A stretch of 64,000 nucleotides of DNA from Botryotinia globosa. Lineage: Eukaryota > Ascomycota > Leotiomycetes > Helotiales > Sclerotiniaceae. A model generated the notes under the pieces. The model was not told the origin of the DNA. It did no database searches and saw nothing but the letters and a program-made list of their open reading frames with translations. The position numbers were made by a program, and so were the translations under genes. Below, one piece after another: positions 21,780 through 33,381 of this stretch (within the stretch, counting starts at the first letter, position 1; every line of letters begins with the position of its first letter). The stretch lies in assembly GCA_014898425.1 (NCBI GenBank), contig RCSZ01000003.1, positions 2,170,001 to 2,234,000 on the forward strand, in the 5' to 3' direction.

Positions 21780-23750
21780 AGGAAATATCAAATCAGATTT
21801 GAGATTAATATAATATTCTATCAAATAATAATCTAATAAAAAACTATTCTTGTTTTTTAAAAAAGTATTTTTATATTTCTCAAATTCTTTAGAAATAATA
21901 AATAAAGAAAATATAAATATTAAATAACTATCTTTGTTTTTCTAAAATAATATCTTATCTTTTAAGAATATTATAAAAACTTGAACTCTATTCTTTATTT
22001 CTTTATAAAACTCTTTTATTAGAATTATCTTTAAATTATTAATTTGAAATTGATATTAAAATAATATCAATTTCCAATCAATATTAGAATTAACTTTTTA
22101 TAGCTAAAAAAAATCAAGAATTATATTTATCTAAAATAAATCTAATACCACTAATATAAATTTATAAATATAAATCCTTTACTTTCTCTCGAATATCTTT
22201 CATTTCAACAAAAAAAGTATAGTCTCTATACAATACTATTACAATATTATTTGCAAATACAAACAGAATTCCTTTTTAAAAGAATTTCCAATCCTATTCA
22301 ATATACTTACTTTATTAAATAATATTAACTTATACTCCTGAATCAATAAAATATCAAAGTACTATTAACTTACTTTCTATATTAAAAATCACTATAACTA
22401 TAAATATCGTTTATCCTTCCTTTTAAAAATTCAATATTAACAAAATATTTATTTTTATTATTAAATCTAAACATTTCCTATACAAATAGATTCGAAAGAT
22501 TTGTTATTTTGTAAACAATTAATTTTATTATAATTTCTATTACAATATTTATATATTTAAAGTTTTTAGTAATAAATAATATAATATCCTTTTTATTAAT
22601 ATTAATAGTATTAAACTATTTGCATACGATTTGTATACAATAAATAAATAGGAAATCTATTAATCTTATTTAAAATATATTTTAAGAATTGATTTAATTC
22701 TTAATTTTTATTATTTGTATTTATAAATCTATTAGCTTTTTAATAAAAATATCTATAGAAATTTCCATTTTGAATTAGAGATTAATTATACTTTCGATTA
22801 TAATACAATTCCCCTACTTCAGATCTTTAATACAACTTATCTACACTTTCTAATCTACAAGCTTATTTTATAAAATCACTATATATTTCAAATTGTTATA
22901 AAGATTTTATTATCCTTCAAATTATCTTAAATAAAAGCTCCAATAAAAACCTTTCCTTCTAAATACTATCCATTTCTAAATCAATATCTTCTTTTAATTC
23001 TTCTAAATAAATAATAAAAGCATTTATTATTTTACTCTCTTTTTATTTAATATATATCATTTTCTAAATTGATAATTACTATCAGGATTCTTTATTTATA
23101 ATCGTATTATATATATATTCTTTAAAATCTTTCCAGTTCATTTATTTATTAACTAATTCATTTTTATATTGATACTATATCACTAAAGATTGTTTTTCAA
23201 AATATTAAATAATATAATACATTTTCTTTTCATCAATTGCAAAATAATATTTTCTATCGAATTAAAATATAACCTCTATTTGAAAGAAAAAGTCTTTCAC
23301 ATTTCTAATATCTTTTCCTTTATATTACTTTAACCTTTATAACTTTAAAAGTTTTCCCAAAAAAGAGATAAAATCCTAATAGATTATATTCAATATAAAT
23401 ATTAAATTATTATAAACAATTAAAATAAATACATATAAAATACTATTTATAACCACTTTATAAACCTTTTTTATAATTACTATATCTTCCCATATTTCTT
23501 AAAATTATTAGACCAAGATTATATTTTTTTTATTGATTGATTATAATAAGATCGCCTACATATCGATATCAATATCTTATAGGAATTAATCAATATCTCT
23601 ACCTAATTAAAATAGAATTATATCACATAACTTTATATCTATAATATTACCAGAAATTCTTCTTATAGAAATTATAATAATATCAATAATTGATTAATAA
23701 ATAAAGTTTTTAAAATTGATGAATTACTTTAAAAAGAAAATAAAAAGAAT

Positions 23751-24024
23751 TATTAAAATAAAAAATAATAATAAATCAACTTTAAATATATTTTGAAATA
23801 AGACTTTTTATTATTTCTTTAAAACTATTGAAAATATATAATTTATAATAAATGAATTAATTTCGATATAAGAGCCTGAAATTAGAGATTAGGTTTTCGG
23901 GATATCTTGGAAAAAAAAAGGGGTTTGTGAAATATTCTGAAATAAAGGAGTCCGTGATACGAAAGGGGCTCGAGGGTCTCCCGCCATATGATCTCACGTG
24001 ACTTATAACCTTGTGACCTTGACA
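23751..24024. repeat. Right LTR of the gypsy element (274 bp)
   Basis: Same length as the left LTR. The inner half is mutated to AT (TATTAAAATA at the start), while the outer 130 bases keep GC, including GGGGCTCGAGGGTCTCCCG and the end CTTGACA. It lies next to target duplication GATTG. Confidence 0.88.
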
Positions 24025-24029
24025 GATTG

Positions 24030-25171
24030 ATTTAACAATTATAAAATCGTTTAAAATAATTATTACAAATATCGAAAAGAATTCCTTGATAATACCGATG
24101 CTGTAATTAGAAACCTAAGTGATCATAGTAATAAAAGTTACATATATAATTGAGAAAAGTAATATTGAGATACTACTATGTACCTAGGTATATAACAAAA
24201 GTCATCAAGATAAACTCGGAGTTTATAGTGGTTTGATATCTTAAGATATAGCGAGAAAACCTAGGATATGATTATAGACCTTAGATATATTATTTGATTT
24301 AACAATAGAGAATAGCTGAGCTATGGAATGTTTGAGGTAATTATAACTGGTTTGTAACGCTTTATCTTCGATCAAGTTGAGATCACCCAAGGCCAGCTAC
24401 AAGAGCTACTCCCAGTGAAATCAGAAGAGAATAAAGAGAAAGCGGTCCTAGCAATCGCCTTATATACTGTGAAGGAAAAACCAGCGGCTGTAGATAGATA
24501 TATCTTTCTTCACTCGGGGGTTTCACCGATGGCTGAGAATTCTAACGATTATACACACGTTTCATCATAGTTATGCAATCGATGATTATGTATGGTATCA
24601 GTTAGTCTGAGTCTAGTTGGAATTTACCTTTGTAATTGATTCAAATAAGCAGTCTCTTGATGGTGGCGAGGGAGGAGTCAGAGGGTATGCTTTGAGGTAA
24701 CATTGTCGCTAATCCGAATCCAAATATGTACATGCTATGTAGACAGCTTGGTTTGCACCCAAGTACACTTAATAATAAATAACATATAGTTTCATGTTTT
24801 TGACTTGAGCTTGAAGATTTTTGCATGTGCTTGAGTCAATCTTGATTGGAATCAATTGATAGTGGAACTGTTATGAAAGCACATGGTTAAATCCCGATCA
24901 TCTTGCCAAGTCTACTGTTGAGGCAACAAGTCCGATATTCCAAGCCAACCTCACAGTTTGACTCTCGGTAAGAGAACACCTCAACTTGATTGATCACTAT
25001 GATCATCCCCAAGATCCCCAAAAGCACAAGAATCACAATCTTATATCAACCTTTGTACAATCATCATTCCATCCGTCTATTCACATCATACTAAAATGTC
25101 TCAGAATTTGAGCCTTCGAAAATAAGAAGATAATTGCCTCAGATACAGCTACTTACAGATTTCTAGTAATT
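24030..25171. other. Non-coding stretch between the gypsy element and a truncated gene
   Basis: AT-rich to about 24360, then near-normal composition. 24370-24560 looks more gene-like (few stops, GC-normal), but no frame with splice sites could be assembled. A TACCTAGGTA palindrome lies at 24181-24190. Confidence 0.4.
24181..24190. repeat. Palindrome TACCTAGGTA (copy 3 of 5)
   Basis: Exact copy in AT-rich non-coding DNA. Confidence 0.8.
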
Positions 25172-25450
25172 TCATGTTTGCTTCTTTTCCTCTGTTTCAA
25201 CAACATTGCTCTCCCACTCTTGCCCATTCCATCTCAAATCCGGATTTTTGATTTGAGGTGATGAGATACTAGATCTTTGGCCTGCTTTCGTTCCGTTTTT
25301 TATGACAAACGCATTTCGCTCAGCGCGATCAGTAAACATGGCTACTTGTCGCCCAAGATCCGAATCACGCAGAATCATACACTGTATCTGAGTTGTGGGA
25401 TCGAGACATCCATATGCATTTGTTATTCCTCTTTTATTTTCGTTTGATAT
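25172..25450 (-). pseudogene. Truncated host gene fragment, product unknown
   Basis: A minus-strand frame of ordinary composition runs from the edge of the copia element (25450) to a TGA at 25174-25172, about 92 host residues. It contains ITNAYGCLDPTTQIQCMILR and a WNGQEWESNVVETEEKK end. Its apparent first residues (MIPT) come from the LTR, so the true start is lost or lies across the insertion. Joining the DNA on the far side (31197 onward) gives a TAA a few codons upstream in this frame, so an intron or non-coding leader was probably hit. Family not recognised. Confidence 0.5.
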
Positions 25451-25620
25451 TGTTGGTATCAACTTGGTTGATATAAGTGTAAGTACTTAGTTCTATATGA
25501 TTGTATTTGTTCTTGATTATTATTAATTGTAAAAAACTAGGTATTAAATATATAGAGAAATATTAATGCGATATTAATTAATACAATATCTTTTTTGATT
25601 ATATAATTGATATCCTAATA
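25451..25620. repeat. Left LTR of copia A (170 bp)
   Basis: Starts TGTTGGTATCAACTTGG, ends CCTAATA (originally CCCGACA). The outer end keeps GC and the inner end is mutated. Confidence 0.88.
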
Positions 25621-28600
25621 TTGATAATTTTTTAAAAATAAATATAATTATATATTTTAATTTATAATCTATTTTAGATATAATATTTTTTTAGTTTTAT
25701 TTAATCTTTATATTATTATTCTTTTTTTATTTAATATATTACTTTAATAATTATTTTATTAATATTAATTAAATCTTTTAATATTTGATATATATTGTTT
25801 TTAGTTATAATATTTACAAGGTTCGATTTTCTATTAATTTATTTAATTTTTATAATCTTTCTATTCTTATAACATTATTTTAAAATTATAATGTTAATTA
25901 AAAACCGTTTTTCTATATTCATATCGAGTTTAGTTAATAGATCATATAATAACTTTGAATTTATACAAAATATAAATAATATTAGCTTTTTAGATTTGAG
26001 AATAATATTAATAATATCTTTAATAATAGCTTCGATATCAAAGCCTAAAATCAATATATATAGTTTAGAAGCTAATATACTTTTAATAATTCTCTTATAT
26101 TTAATTGATATTCAATATATGATATTAGTATTATTATACTTATCTATTAAATAGATTATATAGTCAATTTATAATAATAAATTAATATTATTAATAAATA
26201 ATATATTAATGAAAATAATTAATTTGATAAAATTTATATTTAGAGATACAAATGTAAATCCTTTTTTCAAATTATTTATTTACTATTTGATAATTTTATT
26301 GAATTTGTTTGTATCTTTTTTCTTTGAATCTATTACTTAAATAATAATAAAAAAATAATAAAATATTTCTAGTTGATATATAATTATAATATATATTCTC
26401 TTTGTATATTGAATAATATATTGATTCTTCGAAATAATATTTTTTCAAATTTTTCCTCTTATTCTATATATATCGATGTTTTCAGTTATAATCATTCTAA
26501 TATTATTATATTATTTCTCTTGATTAAAGTAGATCTTATCATTTTTGAAAGTAATCAAGCAATTATTAAATTTGAGTAAATAATTTTTTATAAATTGTTT
26601 TCTATTTTTAATTATAAAATTAGCCGTACCTAATTGTTTTTATTCTAAATATACAAATCTTTTATTTACAATTATAAGAATATTATTAATTTGAAACCCT
26701 ACAATACTAATATCATCGATTGAGTAGAATAGATAAGGATTATATATAAATTATATTATATTCAACTTATTCTTATAATAGTTATAATAAATTCCAAATC
26801 AGTAATTTCCTATTTCGAAAATATTATATAAGGGTTTTATAATATATAGAATATATCCATTTTTAAATCTAACCTTTTTTAATACTTCTATATAAATAGA
26901 TTTATTCAAAATTATAATCGATTAAATATATACTTATATAATATTCTATAAATAGATTTGAATATATTTATTTAATATTTATAAAATAGTAATAAATATA
27001 AAAATAATATATTAATTGATATATTAAATAATAAATGATTATATTAAAATAATAGTTTTACCTTTATCTTAATATATCTAAATTATTAATTATAACTTTG
27101 CATATATTTTATTAATACTCTTTTTTTTTATTTCATTAACAAAATATAATTTGAAAAGTTTTATTTCAAATGGAATATTATCTTTTAAAATAATCTTGAA
27201 GATTCCATTTTTTATTAATTTATCAATTTTTTTGTATTGCAACTCTATATATCTTATAAATATATTATCTTATAAGAATATAATCAATTATAATAGTTTT
27301 GCAATATATTCTTTATTAATATTTATCATATTGATTATTTTGATCAAGTTACTTTTTATATAATAATATAATTATACATTTAATTATATTATTGATGGTA
27401 ATATTTAAAATTATAATATCTTTATATGTAATGTATTAATAACTATAATATTATTATCATTATTATTTATATAATTATCCTTTGATTTTATTTCTTTAGA
27501 TTCTATATAGAAAAATTGTACAAATATAAATCGGAATTTAATTAATTTATTGAAAAGTTTTATTTTATATATCTCCTTATTTATTCCAATCAAAATATAT
27601 AATCCAATCCATTTGCCTAATATATTATTATCTTTTCCTTCTTTTTATATTAAAACTTTTAAATTCAATAATAGAATAAAAATAAATATTGTAAACAATC
27701 CATTTTTTAATTTCAATATCTCTATAATTTATTTTTTAACTCGAATATAATATATTTTTATTATAATTTTCTTTGTAATTTTCGTATATTGAATAATTAT
27801 CATAATTGATAGATTAATATTATTTAATTTAGAATATATTTTATAAATCAATAATATAGAAATAAGTCTATTTGGCTTTGTTATATTATTTATAGCTTTT
27901 ATTGTTATTTGAAGAATTATCATTTTAATTAAATTATCATTTTCAAATTCTTTTATTAAAATCTCATATATATGATATAATAGATAATAATATCTTTTGA
28001 TAATGTTTATAGAGTTATATATTTCAATAGATATACTTTTAATAATAATCAATATAGATTTTATATTCTAAATAAACTCTTTATTTACAAAATTCTTTTT
28101 GATATTATGAATGATATAATCTAATGGTTTAATATATATATTAATTTAATATTTTTTAAAATTATCAAATATATATTTAATAGAAACGTTTTCAAGAAAT
28201 CGAGTTGTTTGATAATATATTGCTTTATCGATAATATATAAAACCAAATTGCTTATAATATATATAATATTAATATAAATAGTATAATTGAATTTAATAT
28301 TTTCCAATAAAATAAATCTGAAATATTCTAATGATTTGCTATATATTTGATAATATTTATAATATTTAATGAAATATTTAATAGTATTATTATTCTTATT
28401 ATAATTTGTTTGTTGTAATATATTATAAAAATATTGTATTAATAAATAATCGAATTATTAATATAGATATTATAGTTTTATAATTATTAAATAGTAATTA
28501 TTCTAATAAATCGATTTTTGAATAAATTGATTTATATTCACTTTTTATATTAAAAATATATACCCATATTTTCTAATAATAGAGTATTCATTTTTTAATG

Positions 28601-30033
28601 TAATAAACTAATTAATAATATTATTGTAAAATGTTTTAAAATGGTTTATATTTTCAAAACTCAATAGAAATGGAATATTAGTATTTATAATATAAAAATC
28701 GATATTTCTGAATGATACAATGATTTAAAATGATTTTATTGATATTATAATCCTTTTCCCAAAATGTATATTTATAGCCCCTATTATCAATAGATTATAT
28801 TCAACTAAATAAATCCATTTCCACATATAATATTATTCAATTCCAATTATTGACTTCCCTATATATATTATATCAATATATATATTAAAGAATTCTTTGT
28901 TTATATAATTTATATAAAAAATATTTATTACATTTTCTATAAATAAAACTATTTCAATAGAGTTTTTAGTTATTATATATAATATTATATTGAATAATAA
29001 TTAATTGAATATTTCCTAACCATTAATAAGTTTAGAATTTATAAAAAATATTTTATTCATATTATCTTCAATATCAAGATCTACAAAAAACAAATTCATT
29101 TCGATTTTTGAATTAAACTCTACATCAATAATTTTTTTTTTATATTCGATTATTTATTAGTTATAATATTTATTAAATATATTATTATTATTGTTTTTGA
29201 TCTTCTCTTTATATTTACATCTATTCTTATCTTATTCCTCTTTAAAGTATTTTATTAATCAACACTCTTCTTTTTTATATATTTAACAATAATTACATTG
29301 ATTAGAAAAATCTAAATATTATTGTTTATTATATAAATTGTTTCTAAAATTATTATTATTCCTAAAATCTCTAAAATCATTTTAATTATTACTATAATTA
29401 TTATTATTACGGAATTTCTTATTAATAAATAATACTATGTTTTTTCTATCCTTATATAATTTCTTTTATATATTAATGGATTATTATAATTAATTAATCA
29501 AATTAGATACTTTTTTTTTAAAATTAAAATAAATTAGATTATATATTTTTATATTTTTATAAATAAATATAAATTTATTATAAAAATGGGATATTTATTA
29601 TATAATAGGATTAAGTTGATATTATAATATATATAATTGTTTGATTATAATTATAAAATACTTATTAAATAACTTATTTCTATACTCTTTTTTAATTGAT
29701 TTTAAAATAATATTATTTTATTTTAATAATATATTTCATTGATATTTTTTTTTTAAAATTATTTTATATATAAATATAAATTTTTTTGAATATCAATAAC
29801 AATAAGTTATAATTAATATAAAAGAATTAAAATATATTCTTTTTAAATATAATCGGAAATATCTTATAATATATATCTATAGATACCTCTACACATTATA
29901 AGATTTTATAAAATATTGAAAATTTGAAATCGAAATTATTATTATTCCCACTATATTTCTCATTATTAATATAAAATTTTGATAAATTAATAAGAAATTG
30001 TATATTAAAACATAATATTAATATCTTATCCTT

Positions 30034-30216
30034 TCAGGATTTACAACCTTTATTATCTCTATCACTATTGCTATCCCCATCATCAAAGTTTTCTATATCT
30101 TTATTCTTATTATATTTACTTTCATTGTTTTCATCTATATATTTGAAATCGTTTTTAATGAATTTGCAAATAGTTCTAGATTTAAATTTAGATTTTTTAA
30201 TATTAATATTTTTCAA
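30034..30216 (-). pseudogene. Gag-region relic of copia A
   Basis: About 60 residues similar to the 48043-48261 frame of copia B, with a charged Asp/Asn/Lys-rich tail (DNNESKYNKNKD-like). It has fewer A/T changes than the copy in B (for example Ser, Arg, Thr and Cys where B has Pro, Gly, Ile and Tyr). Not a functional gene. Confidence 0.6.
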
Positions 30217-31021
30217 AACTTTTTGAATTTGTACTTTTGTTTATTTATTAATAATAATTTTATAAGATTATTTAAATAAAACTATAAATATTTCAACATT
30301 TATTTTTAATAAATATACTCCTTAAGTATATAATATTATATATAGTTTTTGTATATAAATCTAATAGATTTTTGGAAATTATATAGTTATAAATATTCTA
30401 AAATTATAATAAAAAATTTCTACCAAATTATTATTATTGATATCCTTATAATTATATTATTTATATTTGAATTTAATATATTTAATAAGCTTTTTATTAT
30501 TAATAACAATAACTCTCTTATCATTTAACATTACTTTTAATAAATTAAATTATTCTTTATACTCTTCCTCTTTTTTTTTATATATATATTCTTATCAATA
30601 ATATCCTTAACAATTAAAGTAATATCGCTTTTCAATATATTTGTATATATAAATAAAAATATTTTGAAAGTTATTATAGATATATATATATTTATATATA
30701 TAAAAGAATCTTTTACAAATATAAAGAATAATAAAAATCTTTATTTTATCTAATATAATATATAATATAAAAGTAAATATATAATAAATATAAAATCGAT
30801 TTGTTATACTTAAAAAAACCAAATTTTTTGAATATATTTTCTTAATATAATTATTTGGAGTATACTCTCTAATATTACAAAAAGAAATAATATACTATAT
30901 CTAATACAATGATATTTTCTTTATAATCTCTTTAGAATTTCTATTAATTCTAAATATTATATAAAAATATCTAATGCTTTTAATAAAGTTTAAAGCCCTA
31001 ATTTATAATATTATTAATTAG

Positions 31022-31191
31022 TATTGATATCAATTTGATTAATATAAATATAAATACTTAATCCTATATAATTGTATTCATTTTTAATTATTATTAACTA
31101 TAAAAAGCTAGGTATTAAATATATAGAGAAGCACTAGCGCGATGTTAGTTAATATAATGCCCTTTTTGATTATATGATTGATGTCCCGATA
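31022..31191. repeat. Right LTR of copia A (170 bp)
   Basis: Starts TATTGATATCAA (mutated TGTTGGTATCAA), ends GATGTCCCGATA. Here the outer right end keeps GC (CACTAGCGCGATG), and the inner left end is mutated. Confidence 0.88.
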
Positions 31192-31196
31192 GATAT

Positions 31197-31904
31197 ATTG
31201 ACTGCTGCTTAAATTTGGATGGATAGATGAAATAAAATGTAGTCGTGGCAGGATAAGATGAATCAGTAATAGTTGTAGCGGGATGAAATGGCACAACATA
31301 TTGAAATAAGCATCATATGACTTATATGCCTTGAAATCGCTAGTTACATCACAAAGTTCCTCGTTTCTTCCAACAGATGCCAGAGGAGAGTATTCCTATC
31401 ACAGCACTCCGATTCGCTCGCCTGTATAGTGTCCTAAGTATGTGTCACATGATGAATAATCAATATATAATTAGCACAAAGGCGGTTTGGTGTGCGATTG
31501 TAAACTTGATAGCATTTTTACGGTAAAGACTGGCTGCAATCATCCATCTAGCCTACACTAAGCCTCGCATTAGATCCACTGATTGCACACTCCCACCCAC
31601 TTGTCATTTACACATACAATCATTTGAATTGCATGTCCACAGATACATCAAAAGAAAGGCGTCTTCATAACCACGAAACCCCATCCCATAACCAGTCTCT
31701 CAAGTCTCAAAGCCAGCAATTCAAGAGACCAGCTTCTCCTAGCAATTTATTCGATTCAGAGGCGGAGATGGAGAGGCTCGGTCCTTTCAGCGTACTCCAG
31801 AATAAAGCCCGCTTCTCTTTTCGCGTCTTGAGCTTTCTATACTTCTCCCGCGCTGTGGAAGCTTTACGAATCCCGAAGATTATCTCAATAACCACCGTGA
31901 CGTA
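31197..31904. other. Region between copia A and a hypothetical gene
   Basis: Ordinary composition. No gene is supported in 31197-31700. 31707-31895 is an in-frame continuation of the minus-strand gene that ends at 31905 and is discussed there. Confidence 0.4.
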
Positions 31905-32300
31905 TCAATCGGGCTCGGCATGGGAAGGCTTCCGCTTCTCAGTCGCATTCCCAGTGCTCGCAATGACTTTTGCTCCAGTGAGCGTACCCGCGTCGATTGA
32001 TAAAGAGACATACTTGGTGATATCCTGGTCCACCGAGGTTAGCTGGAGAAAAAAAGCGCAAGGGTCTTCGGCTTGACCTCCCTGCTGTGAGTAGGCAACA
32101 AGGTTTGCTGCAACAGGATTGGTGACTACCCCAGAGGTAGTTGTGACGGATTCACCACCCGATTTGACCATTCCACAACAAGTGTCCAGGTCAATATCGA
32201 AGCAGGCGTCGTCATCGCTATCAGGTAGCTCTACAAATTCTTCTAGACATCCTTTAGTTTGATAGAGAGCGATAGTCACAACCTGGATGCGAATTGCCAT
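31905..32300 (-). CDS. Hypothetical protein, 131 residues, possibly interrupted by a stop
   Basis: The minus-strand frame starts MAIRIQVVTIALY, then an acidic segment (VELPDSDDDACFDIDLDTCC) and a Ser/Thr/Gly/Ala-rich segment with regular hydrophobics (EDPCAFFLQLTS, YVSLSIDAGTLTGAKV). Four to five cysteines; no clear signal peptide. A TATA-like box lies about 90 bases upstream of the ATG, and the leader has the pyrimidine-rich look of a fungal 5' region. The frame stops at a TGA (31907-31905), but the same frame is open beyond it for another 65 codons (to 31707) with a basic KYRKLKTRKEKR stretch. It may therefore be a longer gene with one nonsense change, or the stop may be real. I chose this strand over the opposite 150-codon frame because of the upstream signals. 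Family not recognised. Confidence 0.45.
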   Translation of the reverse strand: MAIRIQVVTIALYQTKGCLEEFVELPDSDDDACFDIDLDTCCGMVKSGGESVTTTSGVVTNPVAANLVAYSQQGGQAEDPCAFFLQLTSVDQDITKYVSLSIDAGTLTGAKVIASTGNATEKRKPSHAEPD

Positions 32301-32390
32301 TCAAACTGCAGTGCTTATGGGGCGAAGAGGTTGGAAATGGGACTGTGTAAATTTGAAATGTAATGAAGATAAAAAGCAAAGTTGGCTAGT

Positions 32391-32397
32391 TTATATA
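32391..32397 (-). promoter_or_regulatory. Possible TATA box (TATATAA)
   Basis: TATATAA on the minus strand about 91 bases before the ATG at 32300. Position and sequence suit a core promoter; not tested. Confidence 0.4.
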
Positions 32398-32400
32398 GCT

Positions 32401-33102
32401 AGTTGAGACAGTTTACTGAGTGATAGGATGAGGAATTCCGAGAGAAGTTGAATTTCTCTTCGTGAGAAATGCACCCTCAACCACACTTCTCACCTTCACG
32501 CTCAAGATAAGCAACATTGTCAACGTCAGTGCAGTCACGTTCAAGGAGATCAAATTAGAGTGCCAAAGGCCTCGTGTAGATGAATTCTGTACTCCTCTTT
32601 GTTTGGCTGTATTTATTTCCTTACGTTATGAGTCAATAAGATCACCACGCCCTTAATCTAGAGAATTAGTACATGAAGATTAATTATTATTTTCAAAATT
32701 CTATTGAAATTTATTGGTTTCGATTTGAAACTAGACTTCAAATATCAAAAACTTATAATTTAATAATCTATGTTTTGTTTAATCAATTTATGAACTTCCA
32801 AGTTGTTATCCAATTTCTGAGTAATAGTGTTTTGAAAAGATACTCAATTTTGGCGGGTTTGTTATACCATTTTTTCCGTCCAGTGTACAGTCACTTAGTT
32901 ATCGAGATCACAAATTATACACTTCTCTTTACCAGCAGCTACAAGCGGAGTTCAATACGACTAAGCCAGAAACCATTGACGTTATAATGTCTACAGTATA
33001 AACCAAGTCGTACGGTAGAATTATTCGCTTTTTGAATCATTCTTACTATCGTCCTCCATTTCACCCTTCTTCGCATCAGCCTTCACCACATCAACCTTTA
33101 TC
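32401..33102. other. Intergenic between two divergent small genes
   Basis: No convincing gene. A frame at 32673-32987 begins in an AT-rich patch and has no family resemblance. The last 60 bases before 33103 are CT-rich (TTCTTCGCATCAGCCTTCACC), typical of a fungal leader. Confidence 0.5.
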
Positions 33103-33381
33103 ATGCAATTCACCTCGATCTTCTATGCTCTTGTCCTGACGGCCAGCATGGCAGCAGGTGCAGCATTATTCGGCCCTTGTGCCTCAAATCTGCATGATTT
33201 TTGCCCATCTAGCCTTGAATGCTGCACCGAAGAGAGCAACAGCTGCCAATGTGTAAGTTGAATAATGTCATTTCGTTCTGTAGCTTGCCATAGGACACTG
33301 ACAGGGGCACAGTCCGGCATCTTGAACCCTCCAGGATCATATCTCTGTGACGTTGATGGCAAAATGATGTGTTGCTACTGA
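33103..33381 (+). CDS. Small secreted cysteine-rich protein, 72 residues (effector candidate)
   Basis: Two exons, 33103-33252 and 33313-33381, with a 60-bp intron (GTAAGT donor, ACTGAC branch site, GCACAG acceptor). The joined frame is 72 codons and is too short per exon to appear as a long open frame. Residues 1-20 form a clear signal peptide: MQFTSIFYALVLTASMAAGA, with cleavage likely after the Ala-Gly-Ala. The mature part of about 52 residues has nine cysteines (GPC, DFC, ECC, SC, QC, LC, MCC). Spacing differs from hydrophobins. Secretion, size and cysteine density are those of fungal apoplastic effector-like proteins, but there is no known family motif and function is not shown. The CT-rich leader and near-perfect splice signals support a real gene. 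It lies about 1.9 kb from a copia element. Confidence 0.78.

Larger units (their letters stand above)
16219..24024 (-). mobile_element. Ty3/gypsy LTR retrotransposon, complete in length, destroyed by RIP
   Basis: Bounded by two direct repeats of 274 bp and a perfect five-base target duplication GATTG (16214-16218 and 24025-24029). Coding direction is minus: reading down from about 21779 one finds a decayed reverse transcriptase start (LSK-EF---EYL-KYQKK, then KKDRGYRLYINYKKLNRI, then a FIKLDLKDVYY block and EDEWK). This is the order of gypsy RT (SLSEKEL, KKDGSLRLCVDYRGLN, KLDLRDAYH, GDEWKTAF). Most stops are TAA, TAG or TGA where the family has Gln, Trp or Arg. Gag should lie near the right LTR and integrase toward the left, but I could not read them. 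A plus-strand frame at 17373-17612 is composition noise. Confidence 0.88.
25451..31191 (-). mobile_element. Ty1/copia retrotransposon A, RIP-mutated
   Basis: Two 170-bp LTRs and a perfect five-base target duplication GATAT (25446-25450 and 31192-31196). It belongs to the same family as the element at 47070-52872 but in opposite orientation: the LTR is the reverse complement, and a gag-region frame at 30216-30034 (minus) matches 48043-48261 (plus) nearly residue for residue at first (MKNINIKK-KFKS). No gene is intact; the open frames inside are A/T noise such as Ile/Asn/Tyr-rich runs. The insertion lies at the edge of a host gene fragment. Confidence 0.87.

Noticed and set aside
25891..28052. 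Several Ile/Asn/Leu-rich frames on both strands
   Set aside because: All lie inside copia A and follow from A/T composition, not coding constraint.
31624..32076. Plus-strand frame of 150 codons
   Set aside because: Overlaps the minus-strand hypothetical gene. That strand has an upstream TATA-like box and a leader, and this one has no recognised feature. Kept as a remote alternative.
32673..32987. 104-codon plus-strand frame
   Set aside because: Starts in an AT-rich patch, has no family motif, and overlaps the presumed promoter of the secreted protein gene.
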